Shown here piece after piece: positions 23,568 through 32,812 of a stretch of 64,000 nucleotides of DNA. The notes under the pieces are model-generated. The model searched no databases. It saw only the letters and a list, made by a program, of their open reading frames with translations, and was not told the origin of the DNA. Position numbers and translations under genes: made by a program. Source of the stretch: an uncultured Tateyamaria sp. (GTDB taxonomy: Bacteria; Pseudomonadota; Alphaproteobacteria; Rhodobacterales; Rhodobacteraceae); NCBI RefSeq assembly GCF_947503385.1, contig NZ_CANNDO010000004.1:1-64000 (forward strand), written 5' to 3'. The stretch's first letter is position 1; each line of letters opens with the position of its first letter.

Positions 23568-24385
23568 CCCCACAGCGTCGTCCGCAACATGTTCAGGGCC
23601 ACCACGATCAGGAACACAGCAAACACGCGTTTGAGCGGTCCGGGATCCATCGCATGTGCCATCCGAACCCCCAGCGGCGTGGTGATCAGCGTCATCGCAA
23701 TGACCACCGCAAACGCGGGCAGGTTCACGGCCCCCACCGTCAGGGGCGGCGCAGGTGCCGCGACCGGCGACAGCAGAAATCCAATGACGGCAGGCACAGC
23801 GATCACCACGCCAAACCCGGCGGCGGTGGCCACCGCGCGGTGGATCGGCACCGCATAGAGCGTCATGATCGGCACGCCAAAACTGCCGCCGCCAATCCCC
23901 ATCAGCACCGACAGGAACCCGACCACCGGCGACAAAAGCAACCGCCTGATCCCCTGTGGCATCGCAGGTCCCAGCCGCCATCCCGCCTGCCCCAGCGCCA
24001 TGTAGAGCCCCACCGCAAGTGCCAGCACGCCAAAGATCACCTGCAACGCAGAGGATCGCAGCCCCGCCACCACCAGCATCCCCAGCACTGCACCAAGCGC
24101 AATGCCGGGCGCCCAACCGCGCAGGATATCCCAATCCACCGCACCTTTCTTGTTATGTCCCAGAACCGACCGGACAGAGGTGACAATGATCGTGGCCAGC
24201 GACGTCGCCACACAGATTTGCATAAGGTCCGGACCACCGTAACCAAGTGTCTGAAAGGCATAGAAAAACGCAAACACCAAAACGATGCCACCGCCAACGC
24301 CCAACAGCCCCGCCAGCACTCCGGCAAAAGCACCGATAACAGCCAGCAACACCAGCATCTGCAAGACTAGGGACAGGTCGGGCAT
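23564..24385 (-). CDS. TauE/SafE-family anion exporter
   Basis: A 273-residue polytopic membrane protein with about eight hydrophobic segments. The signature GVLAGLLGVGGGIVLVFAFF occurs in the first half, and the internal repeat FLSVLMGIGGGSFGVPIM occurs in the second. Such proteins export sulfite, sulfoacetate or other anions. GTG 24388 is an alternative start three bases upstream. It is translationally coupled to the PhyH-like gene and lies downstream of dusA on the minus strand. Confidence 0.9.
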   Translation of the reverse strand: MPDLSLVLQMLVLLAVIGAFAGVLAGLLGVGGGIVLVFAFFYAFQTLGYGGPDLMQICVATSLATIIVTSVRSVLGHNKKGAVDWDILRGWAPGIALGAVLGMLVVAGLRSSALQVIFGVLALAVGLYMALGQAGWRLGPAMPQGIRRLLLSPVVGFLSVLMGIGGGSFGVPIMTLYAVPIHRAVATAAGFGVVIAVPAVIGFLLSPVAAPAPPLTVGAVNLPAFAVVIAMTLITTPLGVRMAHAMDPGPLKRVFAVFLIVVALNMLRTTLWG

Positions 24386-24415
24386 CACCGGCTCCGCGTT
24401 TTGGGTCGCGCGGTG

Positions 24416-25420
24416 CTACACTGCTTTGCGCGCAGGGGCCAGTGGCAGAACCTCGGCCAGCGCCGCCTCGACCAAGGCAGGCCCCGCACCGGGCGCCGTC
24501 GCCCCCTCGCTCAGCATCCGGCGCCAAGTGCGCGCACCGGGCCGCCCTGCAAAAAGACCCAGCATATGCCGCGTCACCTGATGCAACCGGCCACCGGCGG
24601 ACAGATGCGCCTCGATATAAGGCAGCATCGCTTGCACCGCCGTGTCGGCAGATGTGTCAGGCCCCGCGGACCCAAAGACACGCCGATCCGCGCTGATGAG
24701 AATATCGGCAGGCTGGTGATAGGCGGCACGCCCGATCATCACCCCGTCCAGACCGCCGTCAAGCAGTTCAACCGCCTGATCCAGCGTTGCCACACCGCCG
24801 TTGATGGAAATGTGCAGGTTCGGAAACAGACCTTTCATCCGCATGACCAGATCGTAGTCCAGAGGTGGGATATCGCGGTTTTCCTTGGGGCTCAGCCCCT
24901 GAAGCCACGCCTTTCGAGCGTGGATCGTCACCCGCTCGCACCCTGCCGCGACGATACGGGCAAGAAATTCCGGCAGCACATTTTCCGGGTCCTGATCGTC
25001 CACGCCGATCCGGCACTTTATGGTCACATCCACATCGACCGCATCGCGCATGGCGGCAACGCAATCGGCCACCAGCCCAGGCTGGCGCATCAGCACCGCG
25101 CCAAAGGTGCCTGATTGCACCCGGTCCGACGGGCAGCCACAGTTCAGGTTGATCTCGTCATACCCTGCCGCAGCCCCCAACCGCGCCGCCTTGGCCAGTT
25201 CGACCGGGTCCGATCCGCCCAGTTGCAGGGCCACGGGATGCTCCGCCGGATCGTGGTCCAGCAGGTGCACTGCCCCACCCCGCACAAGCGCAGCCGCTGT
25301 CACCATTTCGGTATAGAGCAGCGCATGACGGCTTAGCTGCCGGTGCAGGTAGCGGCAGTGGCGGTCGGTCCAGTCCATCATCGGGGCGACGGACAGTTTG
25401 GCGTGTTGTTCCAGTTGCAT
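24416..25420 (-). CDS. dusA: tRNA-dihydrouridine synthase A
   Basis: A 334-residue FMN enzyme that reduces uridines in the tRNA D-loop (positions 20 and 20a in the E. coli enzyme). The start is MQLEQHAKLSVAPMMDWTD. The catalytic-cysteine block is INLNCGCPSDRVQSGTFG. DVTIKCRIGVDD and RVTIHARKAWLQGLSPKEN are typical of DusA rather than DusB or DusC. A frame open to 25474 exists, but the standard start is 25420. Confidence 0.95.
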   Translation of the reverse strand: MQLEQHAKLSVAPMMDWTDRHCRYLHRQLSRHALLYTEMVTAAALVRGGAVHLLDHDPAEHPVALQLGGSDPVELAKAARLGAAAGYDEINLNCGCPSDRVQSGTFGAVLMRQPGLVADCVAAMRDAVDVDVTIKCRIGVDDQDPENVLPEFLARIVAAGCERVTIHARKAWLQGLSPKENRDIPPLDYDLVMRMKGLFPNLHISINGGVATLDQAVELLDGGLDGVMIGRAAYHQPADILISADRRVFGSAGPDTSADTAVQAMLPYIEAHLSAGGRLHQVTRHMLGLFAGRPGARTWRRMLSEGATAPGAGPALVEAALAEVLPLAPARKAV

Positions 25421-25480
25421 GTGGCGGTCTCTGGCTCGGGCCGCTTCAGATAGCACCGAATTGCGCCACTGCAAACGGGG

Positions 25481-26950
25481 TCAGCGCATCACGAACGGAT
25501 TGGCCATCGGTGCCGAAGATGTGTTGATCCACGTGGTTTTTGTCCGGGTGTAGTCCAGCACGGCCTCGACCCCCGCCTCGCGGCCATAGCCAGACTGGTT
25601 GAACCCGCCAAAGGGCGCAATCGGAGAAATCACACGGTAGGTGTTGACCCAGCAGATGCCCGCCCGCAGACGCTTTGACACCCGGTGGGCGCGCGCCACG
25701 TCGCGGGTGAACACGCCAGACCCCAGACCAAAGTCGCTGTCATTGGCCAGCTGAATGGCCTCTTCCTCGGTGTCGAAGGGAAGCAGGGACATGACTGGTC
25801 CGAACATCTCGACCTTGAGCGTTTCGGTGTCCGGGCCAGCGCATTCGACCAATGTGGGCGCCATAAAGTTACCGGGCTGATCCAACGGTGCGCCGCCAAA
25901 GCGGATGGTGGCCCCCTGCGCCTGCGCCGCGGCCAACGTGGCCTTGATCCGTGCCACTTGCGCCGCTGTGCAGAGCGGACCCATATGCGTGTCCGCCGCC
26001 AACGGGTCACCCACCACAATGCCTTGTGATTTCTCTTCGATCAGTGCGGCCAACCTGTCAAAGACGGGCCGGTGTACCAGCCCCCGCGTGCCTGCCACAC
26101 AAGACTGCCCCGACGCGCCGAAATTGCCTGCGATCAGCCCGTTGGCCGCACTTTCCAGATCGGCGTCGTCAAAGACGAGGATCGGCGACTTGCCCCCCAG
26201 TTCCAGCGAGGTAACAGCGAAATTCTCAGCCGAATTGCGCACCACATGCCGCGCCGTCTCCGGCCCGCCGGTAAAGGCGATCCGGTCCACACGGGGATGA
26301 CGGGTCAGCGGGATGGCGCACCCTTCGGCATCGCCCGTGATCACCGACACCACGCCGGGCCGAAACCCGGCCTGCTCGATCAGGCGGGCAAACTCCAGCA
26401 TCGGCGCAGGCGCAATCTCGGACGCCTTGAGCACAATCGTGCAGCCTGCCGCCAGCGCGGGTCCCAGCTTGGTCGCGGTCAGAAACATCTGCGCGTTCCA
26501 CGGCACAATCGCCGCCACGACACCGATGGGCGTGCGGGTGGTAAAGGCGTGCATGTCCGGCTTGTCGATGGGCAGCACAGTCCCTTCGATCTTGTCAGCA
26601 AGACCCGCGAAGTAACGGTAGTAGTCCGCGACATAGCCCGTCTGGCTGGACGTTTCCGCCAGCAGTTTGCCGCTGTCGGTGGTCTCGATCCGCCCGATCT
26701 CCTGCGCGTGCGCCTCAACCAGATCGGCCAAACGATAAAGCAGCTTGCCCCGCGCCGTCTGCGTCATGTCGCGCCATGCGGGATCGTCCAGCGCCCGTGC
26801 CGCGGCATCTACGGCCCGGTCCACATCCGCAGGCGCCGCACAGGCAAAGGTGGCCCAAGACGCGCCCGTTGCGGGATTGTCCGAAGACATCACCTGCCCT
26901 TCGGCCCCTTCGGTCCACATACCGTCGATAAATAGCTGATAGTGCGGCAT
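25481..26950 (-). CDS. NAD(P)-dependent aldehyde dehydrogenase
   Basis: A 489-residue ALDH. The active-site Glu block is VTSLELGGKSPILVFD and the catalytic Cys lies in FGASGQSCVAGTRG. PWNAQMFLTATKLGPALAAG and the C-terminal GGFNQSGYGREAG match the family. ATG 26950 has TGAGGT just upstream; ATG 26962 would give an ATGA overlap with the preceding flavin oxidoreductase gene. It is the last gene of a four-gene operon and probably oxidises the aldehyde released by the hydrolase or monooxygenase steps. The specific substrate is unknown. Confidence 0.92.
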   Translation of the reverse strand: MPHYQLFIDGMWTEGAEGQVMSSDNPATGASWATFACAAPADVDRAVDAAARALDDPAWRDMTQTARGKLLYRLADLVEAHAQEIGRIETTDSGKLLAETSSQTGYVADYYRYFAGLADKIEGTVLPIDKPDMHAFTTRTPIGVVAAIVPWNAQMFLTATKLGPALAAGCTIVLKASEIAPAPMLEFARLIEQAGFRPGVVSVITGDAEGCAIPLTRHPRVDRIAFTGGPETARHVVRNSAENFAVTSLELGGKSPILVFDDADLESAANGLIAGNFGASGQSCVAGTRGLVHRPVFDRLAALIEEKSQGIVVGDPLAADTHMGPLCTAAQVARIKATLAAAQAQGATIRFGGAPLDQPGNFMAPTLVECAGPDTETLKVEMFGPVMSLLPFDTEEEAIQLANDSDFGLGSGVFTRDVARAHRVSKRLRAGICWVNTYRVISPIAPFGGFNQSGYGREAGVEAVLDYTRTKTTWINTSSAPMANPFVMR

Positions 26951-26958
26951 GGGCGACC

Positions 26959-27993
26959 TCATTGGAACCGGGGCATTACGTCGTCGATGAACCGCGACAG
27001 GGATGCACGTTTGCGTTCCGCACTCATGCCAGAATCGATCCAGAATGAGAATTCGTCATAGCCGAGGTCTTCGTACCGTTTGATCAGGTCCACGACCTCA
27101 TCCGCCGTGCCCATGGTCAAATCACGGCGCATATTGGCCGGGGCCATCATAGCGTTGCCAACCATATCTTCGGTGCTGATTTCCTCGATTAGGCCCTGAC
27201 GCACGGGCCGCTTGTTCTGGAACCACGCGCCGAAGTAGTTGTAAAACCGGCTGAATTCCTCTGCGGCGTGGTCCACATCCGCGGCGTCCGCGCCCACGTA
27301 GGTGTGGTGCAGCAACATGCATTTGGGGCGCGGTCCGTCATGGTCCGAACAGGCCGCATCAAAGCGAGCGGCGAGTGTTTCCACCTCTTCCATGCCCTGC
27401 CAGAGCGGCGTGACCTGCACGTGAAACCCGTTCTGAACCGCAAACTCAAAGCTGTTGGGATCGCGCGCCGCGATCCAGATGGGCGGACCGCCATCCTGTT
27501 TGGGCTTTGGCGCGGCGGTTGTCGCCGGAAAGTTGAAAAAGGTCCCTTCATGGGCGCAATCCCCCTCCCACAGCGGGCGGAGAAGAGGAGCCGTTTCGCG
27601 CATCCGTTGCCCCGCCTCCCACGCGTCCATGCCCGGCATGAGACGTTCGTATTCGTAGGAATAAGCGCCGCGCGCGATCCCCATCTCGAGCCGCCCGCCC
27701 GTCATCAGATCGGTCGCCGCAGCCTCTCCTGCCAGTTTGATCGGGTGCCAGAACGGCGCGACCACGGTGCCGGTCCCCAGTTTCACGTGCTTGGTGTGAT
27801 GTGCGAGATCGACAATCGACAGGAACGGGTTTGGCGCAATGGTGAACTCCATCCCGTGATGCTCGCCGGTCCAGATCGCCCGCATCCCGCCCTGATCCGC
27901 CATCTGGCACAGGCCAATGAACTCTTGGTAGAGTACATCGTGGGACTGGTCCGGTGTCAGCCTCTCCATATGGGCAAAGAGTGAAAACTCCAT
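26959..27993 (-). CDS. Luciferase-like (LLM class) flavin-dependent monooxygenase
   Basis: A 344-residue TIM-barrel flavoprotein using reduced FMN supplied by a reductase. Typical blocks are AIWTGEHHGMEFTIAPNPF, KLGTGTVVAPFWHPIKLAGE, LMTGGRLEMGIARGAYSYEY and PPIWIAARDPNSFEFAVQNG. It lies 2 bp after the alpha/beta hydrolase gene. Members of this class catalyse oxygenation, Baeyer-Villiger-type or amide/heterocycle ring-opening reactions; RutA of pyrimidine breakdown is one example. No reductase gene is present in the operon. Confidence 0.92.
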   Translation of the reverse strand: MEFSLFAHMERLTPDQSHDVLYQEFIGLCQMADQGGMRAIWTGEHHGMEFTIAPNPFLSIVDLAHHTKHVKLGTGTVVAPFWHPIKLAGEAAATDLMTGGRLEMGIARGAYSYEYERLMPGMDAWEAGQRMRETAPLLRPLWEGDCAHEGTFFNFPATTAAPKPKQDGGPPIWIAARDPNSFEFAVQNGFHVQVTPLWQGMEEVETLAARFDAACSDHDGPRPKCMLLHHTYVGADAADVDHAAEEFSRFYNYFGAWFQNKRPVRQGLIEEISTEDMVGNAMMAPANMRRDLTMGTADEVVDLIKRYEDLGYDEFSFWIDSGMSAERKRASLSRFIDDVMPRFQ

Positions 27994-27995
27994 TC

Positions 27996-28784
27996 TCAGG
28001 CTCCTTTCGCCGGGCAGGATGCGATGAACGCACGCAAGCGGCGGTTGACATGGGCCGCGTGCGTCATGGGCAGCATATGCGCGGCCCCCGTGACGCTATC
28101 GGCGTGGGCATTTGGGGTGGCACGCGCCATCGCGTCCGACATGGCGGGCGTGGAATTGGGGTCGTCCGCGCCGGTCAGAAACAGCGCGGGCACGTGCAGG
28201 TTGCGCAAGTCCGCTGGGTCCGGACCATCCGCACGGGCAAAGACGGTGTAGGCGTCGCGGTAGCCTGCGGGATCAACCTCTTGCAGCCATGTGCGGCACG
28301 CGGTGGCCTCTGACGTGTCGGCGCCACCGAACCACCGGGCGATGGGTGCCGCGGGGTCCGCAACCGTCTTGCCGTCCAATTCACCAGCGCGCCGTCTGAC
28401 CGCCTCTGCCGCTTGGGGCGTGCGTTGGTAAATGGCGTTCATGGCCACGACACCGCGCACCAGCTCTGGATATCGCACCGCCAGATCCAATGCGATCATC
28501 GCGCCCATTGAATGACCCACCACCACCGCACAGCCTGTCAGCCCGCCTGCCAGACGGTCGGTATAGGCGCGCAAGTGCGGTGGTTGATTGAACCGTGCGG
28601 CCGTCCCGTGTCCGGGCATGTCATAGGCGTCGACCGCGTAATCTCGGCTCAGGTCGTCAATCTGCGCGCCCCACGCCTCGGCCCGCAGCCCGACACCGTG
28701 CAACAGCACGACCCGCGCGCCCGTGCCCGCCCGGATCGCGGGCAAACCAGAGGCATCAGACCGCGGCCGGGTTGTCCACGTCAT
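27996..28784 (-). CDS. Alpha/beta-fold hydrolase
   Basis: A 262-residue hydrolase. The oxyanion block is VVLLHGVGLRAEAW, the nucleophile Ser lies in VVGHSMGAMIAL, the acid in FLTGADDPNSTPA, and the catalytic His in VTGAAHMLPM. The start at 28784 overlaps the DUF1185 gene by 29 bp; a later start is possible but would trim the first beta strands. The close packing with a flavin monooxygenase and an ALDH suggests hydrolysis of a ring-opened or ester intermediate. Confidence 0.88.
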   Translation of the reverse strand: MTWTTRPRSDASGLPAIRAGTGARVVLLHGVGLRAEAWGAQIDDLSRDYAVDAYDMPGHGTAARFNQPPHLRAYTDRLAGGLTGCAVVVGHSMGAMIALDLAVRYPELVRGVVAMNAIYQRTPQAAEAVRRRAGELDGKTVADPAAPIARWFGGADTSEATACRTWLQEVDPAGYRDAYTVFARADGPDPADLRNLHVPALFLTGADDPNSTPAMSDAMARATPNAHADSVTGAAHMLPMTHAAHVNRRLRAFIASCPAKGA

Positions 28785-29355
28785 GGCCCAAATCCTTGAG
28801 GTCCTGATATCGGTCGCCGATGCGGTGATGCGGACGACCCGAGGTGGCCCCACCCAGCACCACGACAATCTCATCCGCGCGCGGCGCGTCAGGTATCGCG
28901 AACTGGATGGTCAGGTAATGCGACCGCCGCCCCGCATCGTTCTTGTCCATCAGCGGCACCATGATCGGCGCATTTGGGCCGCCCCGCGCGTTGGTGAAAG
29001 CGAGGTAAGACTTGGCCCCCACAGCCTCGCGGAAGTGGTTGCCGAACCGCAGCGTATGGATCAGGCCCGAGGCGTGTTCCACCTCACCATCCACACCCAC
29101 GACCGCCGCCTTGCCATAGGCCTCAATGGCCGCGCCAGAGTCTGCCAGCGCAATCATCCGCTCTGTCAGCAGCGCGCCCAGAACGGGACCATAGGCCATG
29201 ATCTCGGGCTTGAGATCGGCGACAAACCGGCCCGCCCACGGGTTCTGCACCACCGCCGCCACCGCGAACATGCGCCATGGCGGATCGGCGGGCTTGAACC
29301 CCTCGACCAGCACCTCTTCGTCATAGGTCACGATCTTGCGGATCTGTGGTGTCAT
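28756..29355 (-). CDS. DUF1185 'amino acid synthesis' family protein
   Basis: A 199-residue protein of the DUF1185 family, named amino-acid synthesis without a proven reaction. It has a GGAGGAG ribosome binding site. Recognisable blocks are IRKIVTYDEEVLVEGFKP, FREAVGAKSYLAFTNARGG, LMDKNDAGRRSHYLTIQFAI and GDRYQDLKDLGHD. It is first in the operon and divergent from the LysR regulator 100 bp away. Co-occurrence with LLM monooxygenase, hydrolase and ALDH suggests catabolic rather than biosynthetic use. The function is unknown. Confidence 0.85.
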   Translation of the reverse strand: MTPQIRKIVTYDEEVLVEGFKPADPPWRMFAVAAVVQNPWAGRFVADLKPEIMAYGPVLGALLTERMIALADSGAAIEAYGKAAVVGVDGEVEHASGLIHTLRFGNHFREAVGAKSYLAFTNARGGPNAPIMVPLMDKNDAGRRSHYLTIQFAIPDAPRADEIVVVLGGATSGRPHHRIGDRYQDLKDLGHDVDNPAAV

Positions 29356-29455
29356 GCGCGCTCCTCCGGCGCGCAGGATCGTTGGGGTCGGGTGCGTTGA
29401 CAAACGACGAATTTGACCGCACAGCCATAAGTAGCAGTAATGGTACGGTTGACCC

Positions 29456-30283
29456 ATGGCGCGCGCGCTCCCCCCTTTGACGTGGTTCCGGTCCTTCGAG
29501 GCGGCGGCCCGGCATCTGAACTTTACCGCCGCCGCGCAAGAGATCGGGCTGACGCAATCGGCGGTCAGCCAGCAGGTGCGGCTGCTGGAACAGCGGCTGG
29601 GGGTAAGCCTCTTTGCCCGCAAGGCGCGCGGGCTGGCGCTGACCGATGATGGCCGCAAGCTGTTGCCCAAGGTGGGCGCGTCACTGGGCCAGTTGGCCGA
29701 GGCAACCGCCGCCTTTGACACCGACCACGCCGACGATGTTCTGACCGTCGCCACCTCCGTCAGCGTCGCGCGCTGGATCATTGCACCGCACCTGTCGGCG
29801 TTCCTGGACACACATCCTGGCATCCGTGTGCGCATCCTCAGCACGATCTGGCCGGACGACTTCAAAACGCCGCTTGCGGATGTGGAAATCCGCTTTGGCT
29901 CGGCCACGCAGGTGGGGCGCGGCGCTGTGCAGCTGGGACCGGATGGACTGATCGCGGTGCGCGCGCCAGATGGGATGGACCGCCTGATCGAAACCGTCGG
30001 CACGTCCGAAAGCTGGCGCGACTGGGCCAAGGCCGCGGGGCAATCAGACCTGCCCGCCCCGTCGATGTTCGTCGATTCCTATGGCGCTGCGTTGGACCTT
30101 GCCGCCACCGGCTCGGGCACGGCGCTGGTCAGCGCATGGTTGGCGCGGGACGCCATGCGCTCGGGTCAGTTGGTGCAGAGCAATGCAACCCGGATTGACG
30201 GCACCGAAGGGTATTTCCTCGCCCGCAATGCGGACACGCCCGCCGCAACCGCCTTTGCCAAGTGGATCGAAACGCTGGGCTAA
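29456..30283 (+). CDS. LysR-family transcriptional regulator
   Basis: A 275-residue regulator, somewhat short for the family. The N-terminal winged helix-turn-helix is RHLNFTAAAQEIGLTQSAVS at about residues 20-40, followed by the linker helix QQVRLLEQRLGVSLFARKAR. The effector domain (VLTVATSVSVARWIIAPHLS) resembles GcvA-type members. It is divergent from the DUF1185 operon, so that operon is its likely target, with the 100-bp gap as operator region. Its stop overlaps the stop of convergent pcaF by 4 bp. Confidence 0.93.
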   Translation: MARALPPLTWFRSFEAAARHLNFTAAAQEIGLTQSAVSQQVRLLEQRLGVSLFARKARGLALTDDGRKLLPKVGASLGQLAEATAAFDTDHADDVLTVATSVSVARWIIAPHLSAFLDTHPGIRVRILSTIWPDDFKTPLADVEIRFGSATQVGRGAVQLGPDGLIAVRAPDGMDRLIETVGTSESWRDWAKAAGQSDLPAPSMFVDSYGAALDLAATGSGTALVSAWLARDAMRSGQLVQSNATRIDGTEGYFLARNADTPAATAFAKWIETLG

Positions 30284-31479
30284 GCCGCCTCAAGCGCAAT
30301 CGCAATCCCCTGTCCCACACCGATGCACATCGTGGCGAGCGCACGCTGGCCAGCCTTCAGGTCCAGCGCCGCACTGCCCGTGATGCGCGCGCCCGACATG
30401 CCCAGCGGATGCCCCAGCGCAATGGCGCCCCCGTTCGGGTTGACCCGCGCATCGTCATCCGCGATGCCCAATTGGCGCAACGTGGCAAGGCCCTGCGCCG
30501 CAAAGGCTTCGTTCAACTCGATCACGCTGAAATCGGCCTGCGTCAGCCCCAGCCGTGCCATCAGTTTCTGCGAGGCAGGCGCGGGCCCAATCCCCATAAT
30601 GCGTGGGGGCACACCTGCGGTAGCACCGCCCAGAACGCGCGCGATCGGGGTCAGCCCGTGAGCTCGTGCGGCTGCCGCCGACGCAACGATCAGCGCCGCC
30701 GCACCATCGTTGACGCCCGATGCGTTGCCTGCGGTGACGGTGCCATCGGCCTTGACGAAGGGCCGGAGTTTGGCGAGGTCTTCGGCGCTGGTCTGCGGGC
30801 GCGGGTGTTCGTCCGTGTCCACCACCTTGGGATCACTGCGCCGCTGTGGAATGCTGACCGGCGTGATCTCTTCTGCGAGGCGTCCCGACGCCTTCGCCTC
30901 ACCTGCCCGCACCTGTGAGCGCAAGGCAAAAGCGTCCTGATCCGAACGGTTTACGTCGAACTCTTCAGCCACGTTCTCTGCCGTTTCCGGCATCGAATCG
31001 ATGCCGTATTGCGCCTGCATCACTGGGTTCACGAACCGCCAGCCGATGGTGGTGTCATGCACCTCGTTCGCGCGGGAAAAAGCCGCCGTGGCCTTGGGCA
31101 TGACAAAGGGTGCACGGCTCATGCTTTCGACGCCGCCCGCCACCATCAGCTCCGCCTCGCCCGCCTTGATCGCCCGTGCCGCGGCAATGACCGCATCCAT
31201 GCCAGAGCCACACAGGCGGTTCATCGTCGTGCCCGGTACGCTCTCCGGGTAGCCCGCCAGCAGCGCGCACATACGCGCCACGTTTCGGTTGTCCTCGCCC
31301 GCCTGATTGGCGCAGCCAAAGATCACCTCTTCGACCGCAGCCAGATCAAGCGACGGGTTCCGCTCGGCCAGCGCACGCAGGGGGATCGCCCCGAGATCGT
31401 CGGTGCGCACGCCCGACAGGGCCCCGGCAAAGCGCCCGATCGGTGTGCGGATGTAATCGCAGATGAAAACGTCGGTCAT
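30280..31479 (-). CDS. pcaF: 3-oxoadipyl-CoA thiolase (acetyl-CoA acyltransferase)
   Basis: A 399-residue thiolase. The acylated Cys lies in TTMNRLCGSGMDAVI. The other catalytic blocks are NPNGGAIALGHPLGMSGARI with His and ALATMCIGVGQGIAI with the second Cys. Length and the MTDVFICDYIRTPIGRFAGA start fit PcaF, which cleaves beta-ketoadipyl-CoA to succinyl-CoA and acetyl-CoA. It lies 7 bp after pcaG. Homologous thiolases of phenylacetate breakdown (PaaJ) are nearly identical in motifs; the pca context decides the call. Confidence 0.93.
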   Translation of the reverse strand: MTDVFICDYIRTPIGRFAGALSGVRTDDLGAIPLRALAERNPSLDLAAVEEVIFGCANQAGEDNRNVARMCALLAGYPESVPGTTMNRLCGSGMDAVIAAARAIKAGEAELMVAGGVESMSRAPFVMPKATAAFSRANEVHDTTIGWRFVNPVMQAQYGIDSMPETAENVAEEFDVNRSDQDAFALRSQVRAGEAKASGRLAEEITPVSIPQRRSDPKVVDTDEHPRPQTSAEDLAKLRPFVKADGTVTAGNASGVNDGAAALIVASAAAARAHGLTPIARVLGGATAGVPPRIMGIGPAPASQKLMARLGLTQADFSVIELNEAFAAQGLATLRQLGIADDDARVNPNGGAIALGHPLGMSGARITGSAALDLKAGQRALATMCIGVGQGIAIALEAA

Positions 31480-31486
31480 GCGTGCC

Positions 31487-32086
31487 TCAAAGGTCTAAAA
31501 ATACTGTTTCGTCAGGCCCTTGCAGGCGGATATCAAAGCGGTAAGCCCCCGGGTCCGTTGGTTGCGCCAGCAAGGTCTCGACCCGCGGGCGCTGCTCGAT
31601 CCGCGCCAGAAGGGCATCCGTGCTGTTGTCCTCGTCCGCGAAATAGATGCGCGTGGACAGGCCGATATTAATCCCGCGCGCCACGATCCAAAGCGAGATG
31701 TGTGGCGCAAAGTGCAAACCGTTGCGGCCGTGTGTGGCACCCGGCTTGACCGTGCGCAGGGTAAATGCGCCGCTGTCCGCATCCGCGGCAAAGCGGCAAA
31801 AGCCGCTCACCGCCGGGTCCGCCCCGTCCTGCCCGGGATAGACACCCGCCGCATCCGCCTGCCAACTTTCCAGCATCGCATCGCGCAAGGGCCAGCCGGT
31901 GCCGTCCAGCACCGCCCCGGTGATCGTGATCACCTCACCCTTGGCACCTTTCGCAATCGGCGAACGCCCAAGGTCCTGTGGGTACACACCCTCGACCCCG
32001 GCAAAGGTCGGGATGCAGCCGATATGGACATAAGGCCCAGCGGTCTGGCTGGGCGTTTCCACAAGCGTATCAAGCGGTTGCGCCAT
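31487..32086 (-). CDS. pcaG: Protocatechuate 3,4-dioxygenase alpha subunit
   Basis: A 199-residue subunit of the intradiol ring-cleavage enzyme. SQTAGPYVHIGCIPTFAG is the usual N-terminal block. GLHFAPHISLWIVARGINIG and ADEDNSTDALLARI are typical of the alpha chain, which lacks the full iron-ligand set. It lies 3 bp after pcaH, and the alpha and beta chains form the active protomer that opens protocatechuate to 3-carboxy-cis,cis-muconate. Confidence 0.95.
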   Translation of the reverse strand: MAQPLDTLVETPSQTAGPYVHIGCIPTFAGVEGVYPQDLGRSPIAKGAKGEVITITGAVLDGTGWPLRDAMLESWQADAAGVYPGQDGADPAVSGFCRFAADADSGAFTLRTVKPGATHGRNGLHFAPHISLWIVARGINIGLSTRIYFADEDNSTDALLARIEQRPRVETLLAQPTDPGAYRFDIRLQGPDETVFLDL

Positions 32087-32089
32087 GTT

Positions 32090-32812
32090 TCACATCCCCT
32101 CCGGCTTGTTCTCGAACACGCTCTGCCGTCGCCCGCGCAGCACGATGTCAAAGCGGTAAGCAAGGTAATCCATGCCGCGTGATTGCTGCATCTCAAGCGG
32201 CGCAACAAGGCGGTCCAACTGGCTGCGGTCCCGCACCGTTGCCGCAATCGGGCAGCGGTCAATCAGCGGGTCGCCCTCGAAATACATCTGGCTGATCAGG
32301 CGCTGGCCAAAGGCATGTCCAAAGACGGAAAAATGGATATGCGCGGGCCGCCAGTCATTGGCACGGTTGGGCCACGGATATGCGCCGGGCTTGATCGTCA
32401 TGAACTCGTAATGGCCCTCACCGTCCGTCAACGTCCGCCCGCAGCCGCCAAAATGCGGGTCAAGCGGGGCGAAATACGTGTCCTTCACGTGCCGGTAACG
32501 CCCTCCGGCATTGGCCTGCCAGATCTCGATCAGCGTTTCGGGCACGCCCCGCCCCGTCTCGTCCATCACGCGGCCATGGACGCGAATGCGCTCGCCCACG
32601 GCACTTTCGGCCCCTTGGGTGAAATTCACGATTAGGTTGTTGTCGTGCGGTCCAATGAGGCTGTGACCAAAGCGCGGACCAGTCTCTTCGCTGGGCGTAC
32701 TTTCCATCGACAAGAGCGGCAGCGATGGCGAGCGCGGCACGGAGGTTTTGTAGTCCGGCCACAGCGGCACCGGATGCACCTCGCGGCGGCGCGGCATCAG
32801 GGGGTCAGTCAT
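32090..32812 (-). CDS. pcaH: Protocatechuate 3,4-dioxygenase beta subunit
   Basis: A 240-residue subunit holding the non-haem Fe(III). Ligand regions are visible: Tyr in NAGGRYRHVKD, a second Tyr in KPGAYPWPN, and two His in NDWRPAHIHFSVFG. EIWQANAGGRY and MDYLAYRFDIVLRG are family blocks. The start at 32812 overlaps the pcaC stop by 8 bp. Confidence 0.96.
   Translation of the reverse strand: MTDPLMPRRREVHPVPLWPDYKTSVPRSPSLPLLSMESTPSEETGPRFGHSLIGPHDNNLIVNFTQGAESAVGERIRVHGRVMDETGRGVPETLIEIWQANAGGRYRHVKDTYFAPLDPHFGGCGRTLTDGEGHYEFMTIKPGAYPWPNRANDWRPAHIHFSVFGHAFGQRLISQMYFEGDPLIDRCPIAATVRDRSQLDRLVAPLEMQQSRGMDYLAYRFDIVLRGRRQSVFENKPEGM

Noticed and set aside
28756-30030. 424-aa minus-strand ORF read as a fusion around DUF1185
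   Set aside because: Only the last 199 residues are DUF1185-like; the upstream part is antisense to the LysR gene, and a GGAGGAG site precedes the internal ATG at 29355.
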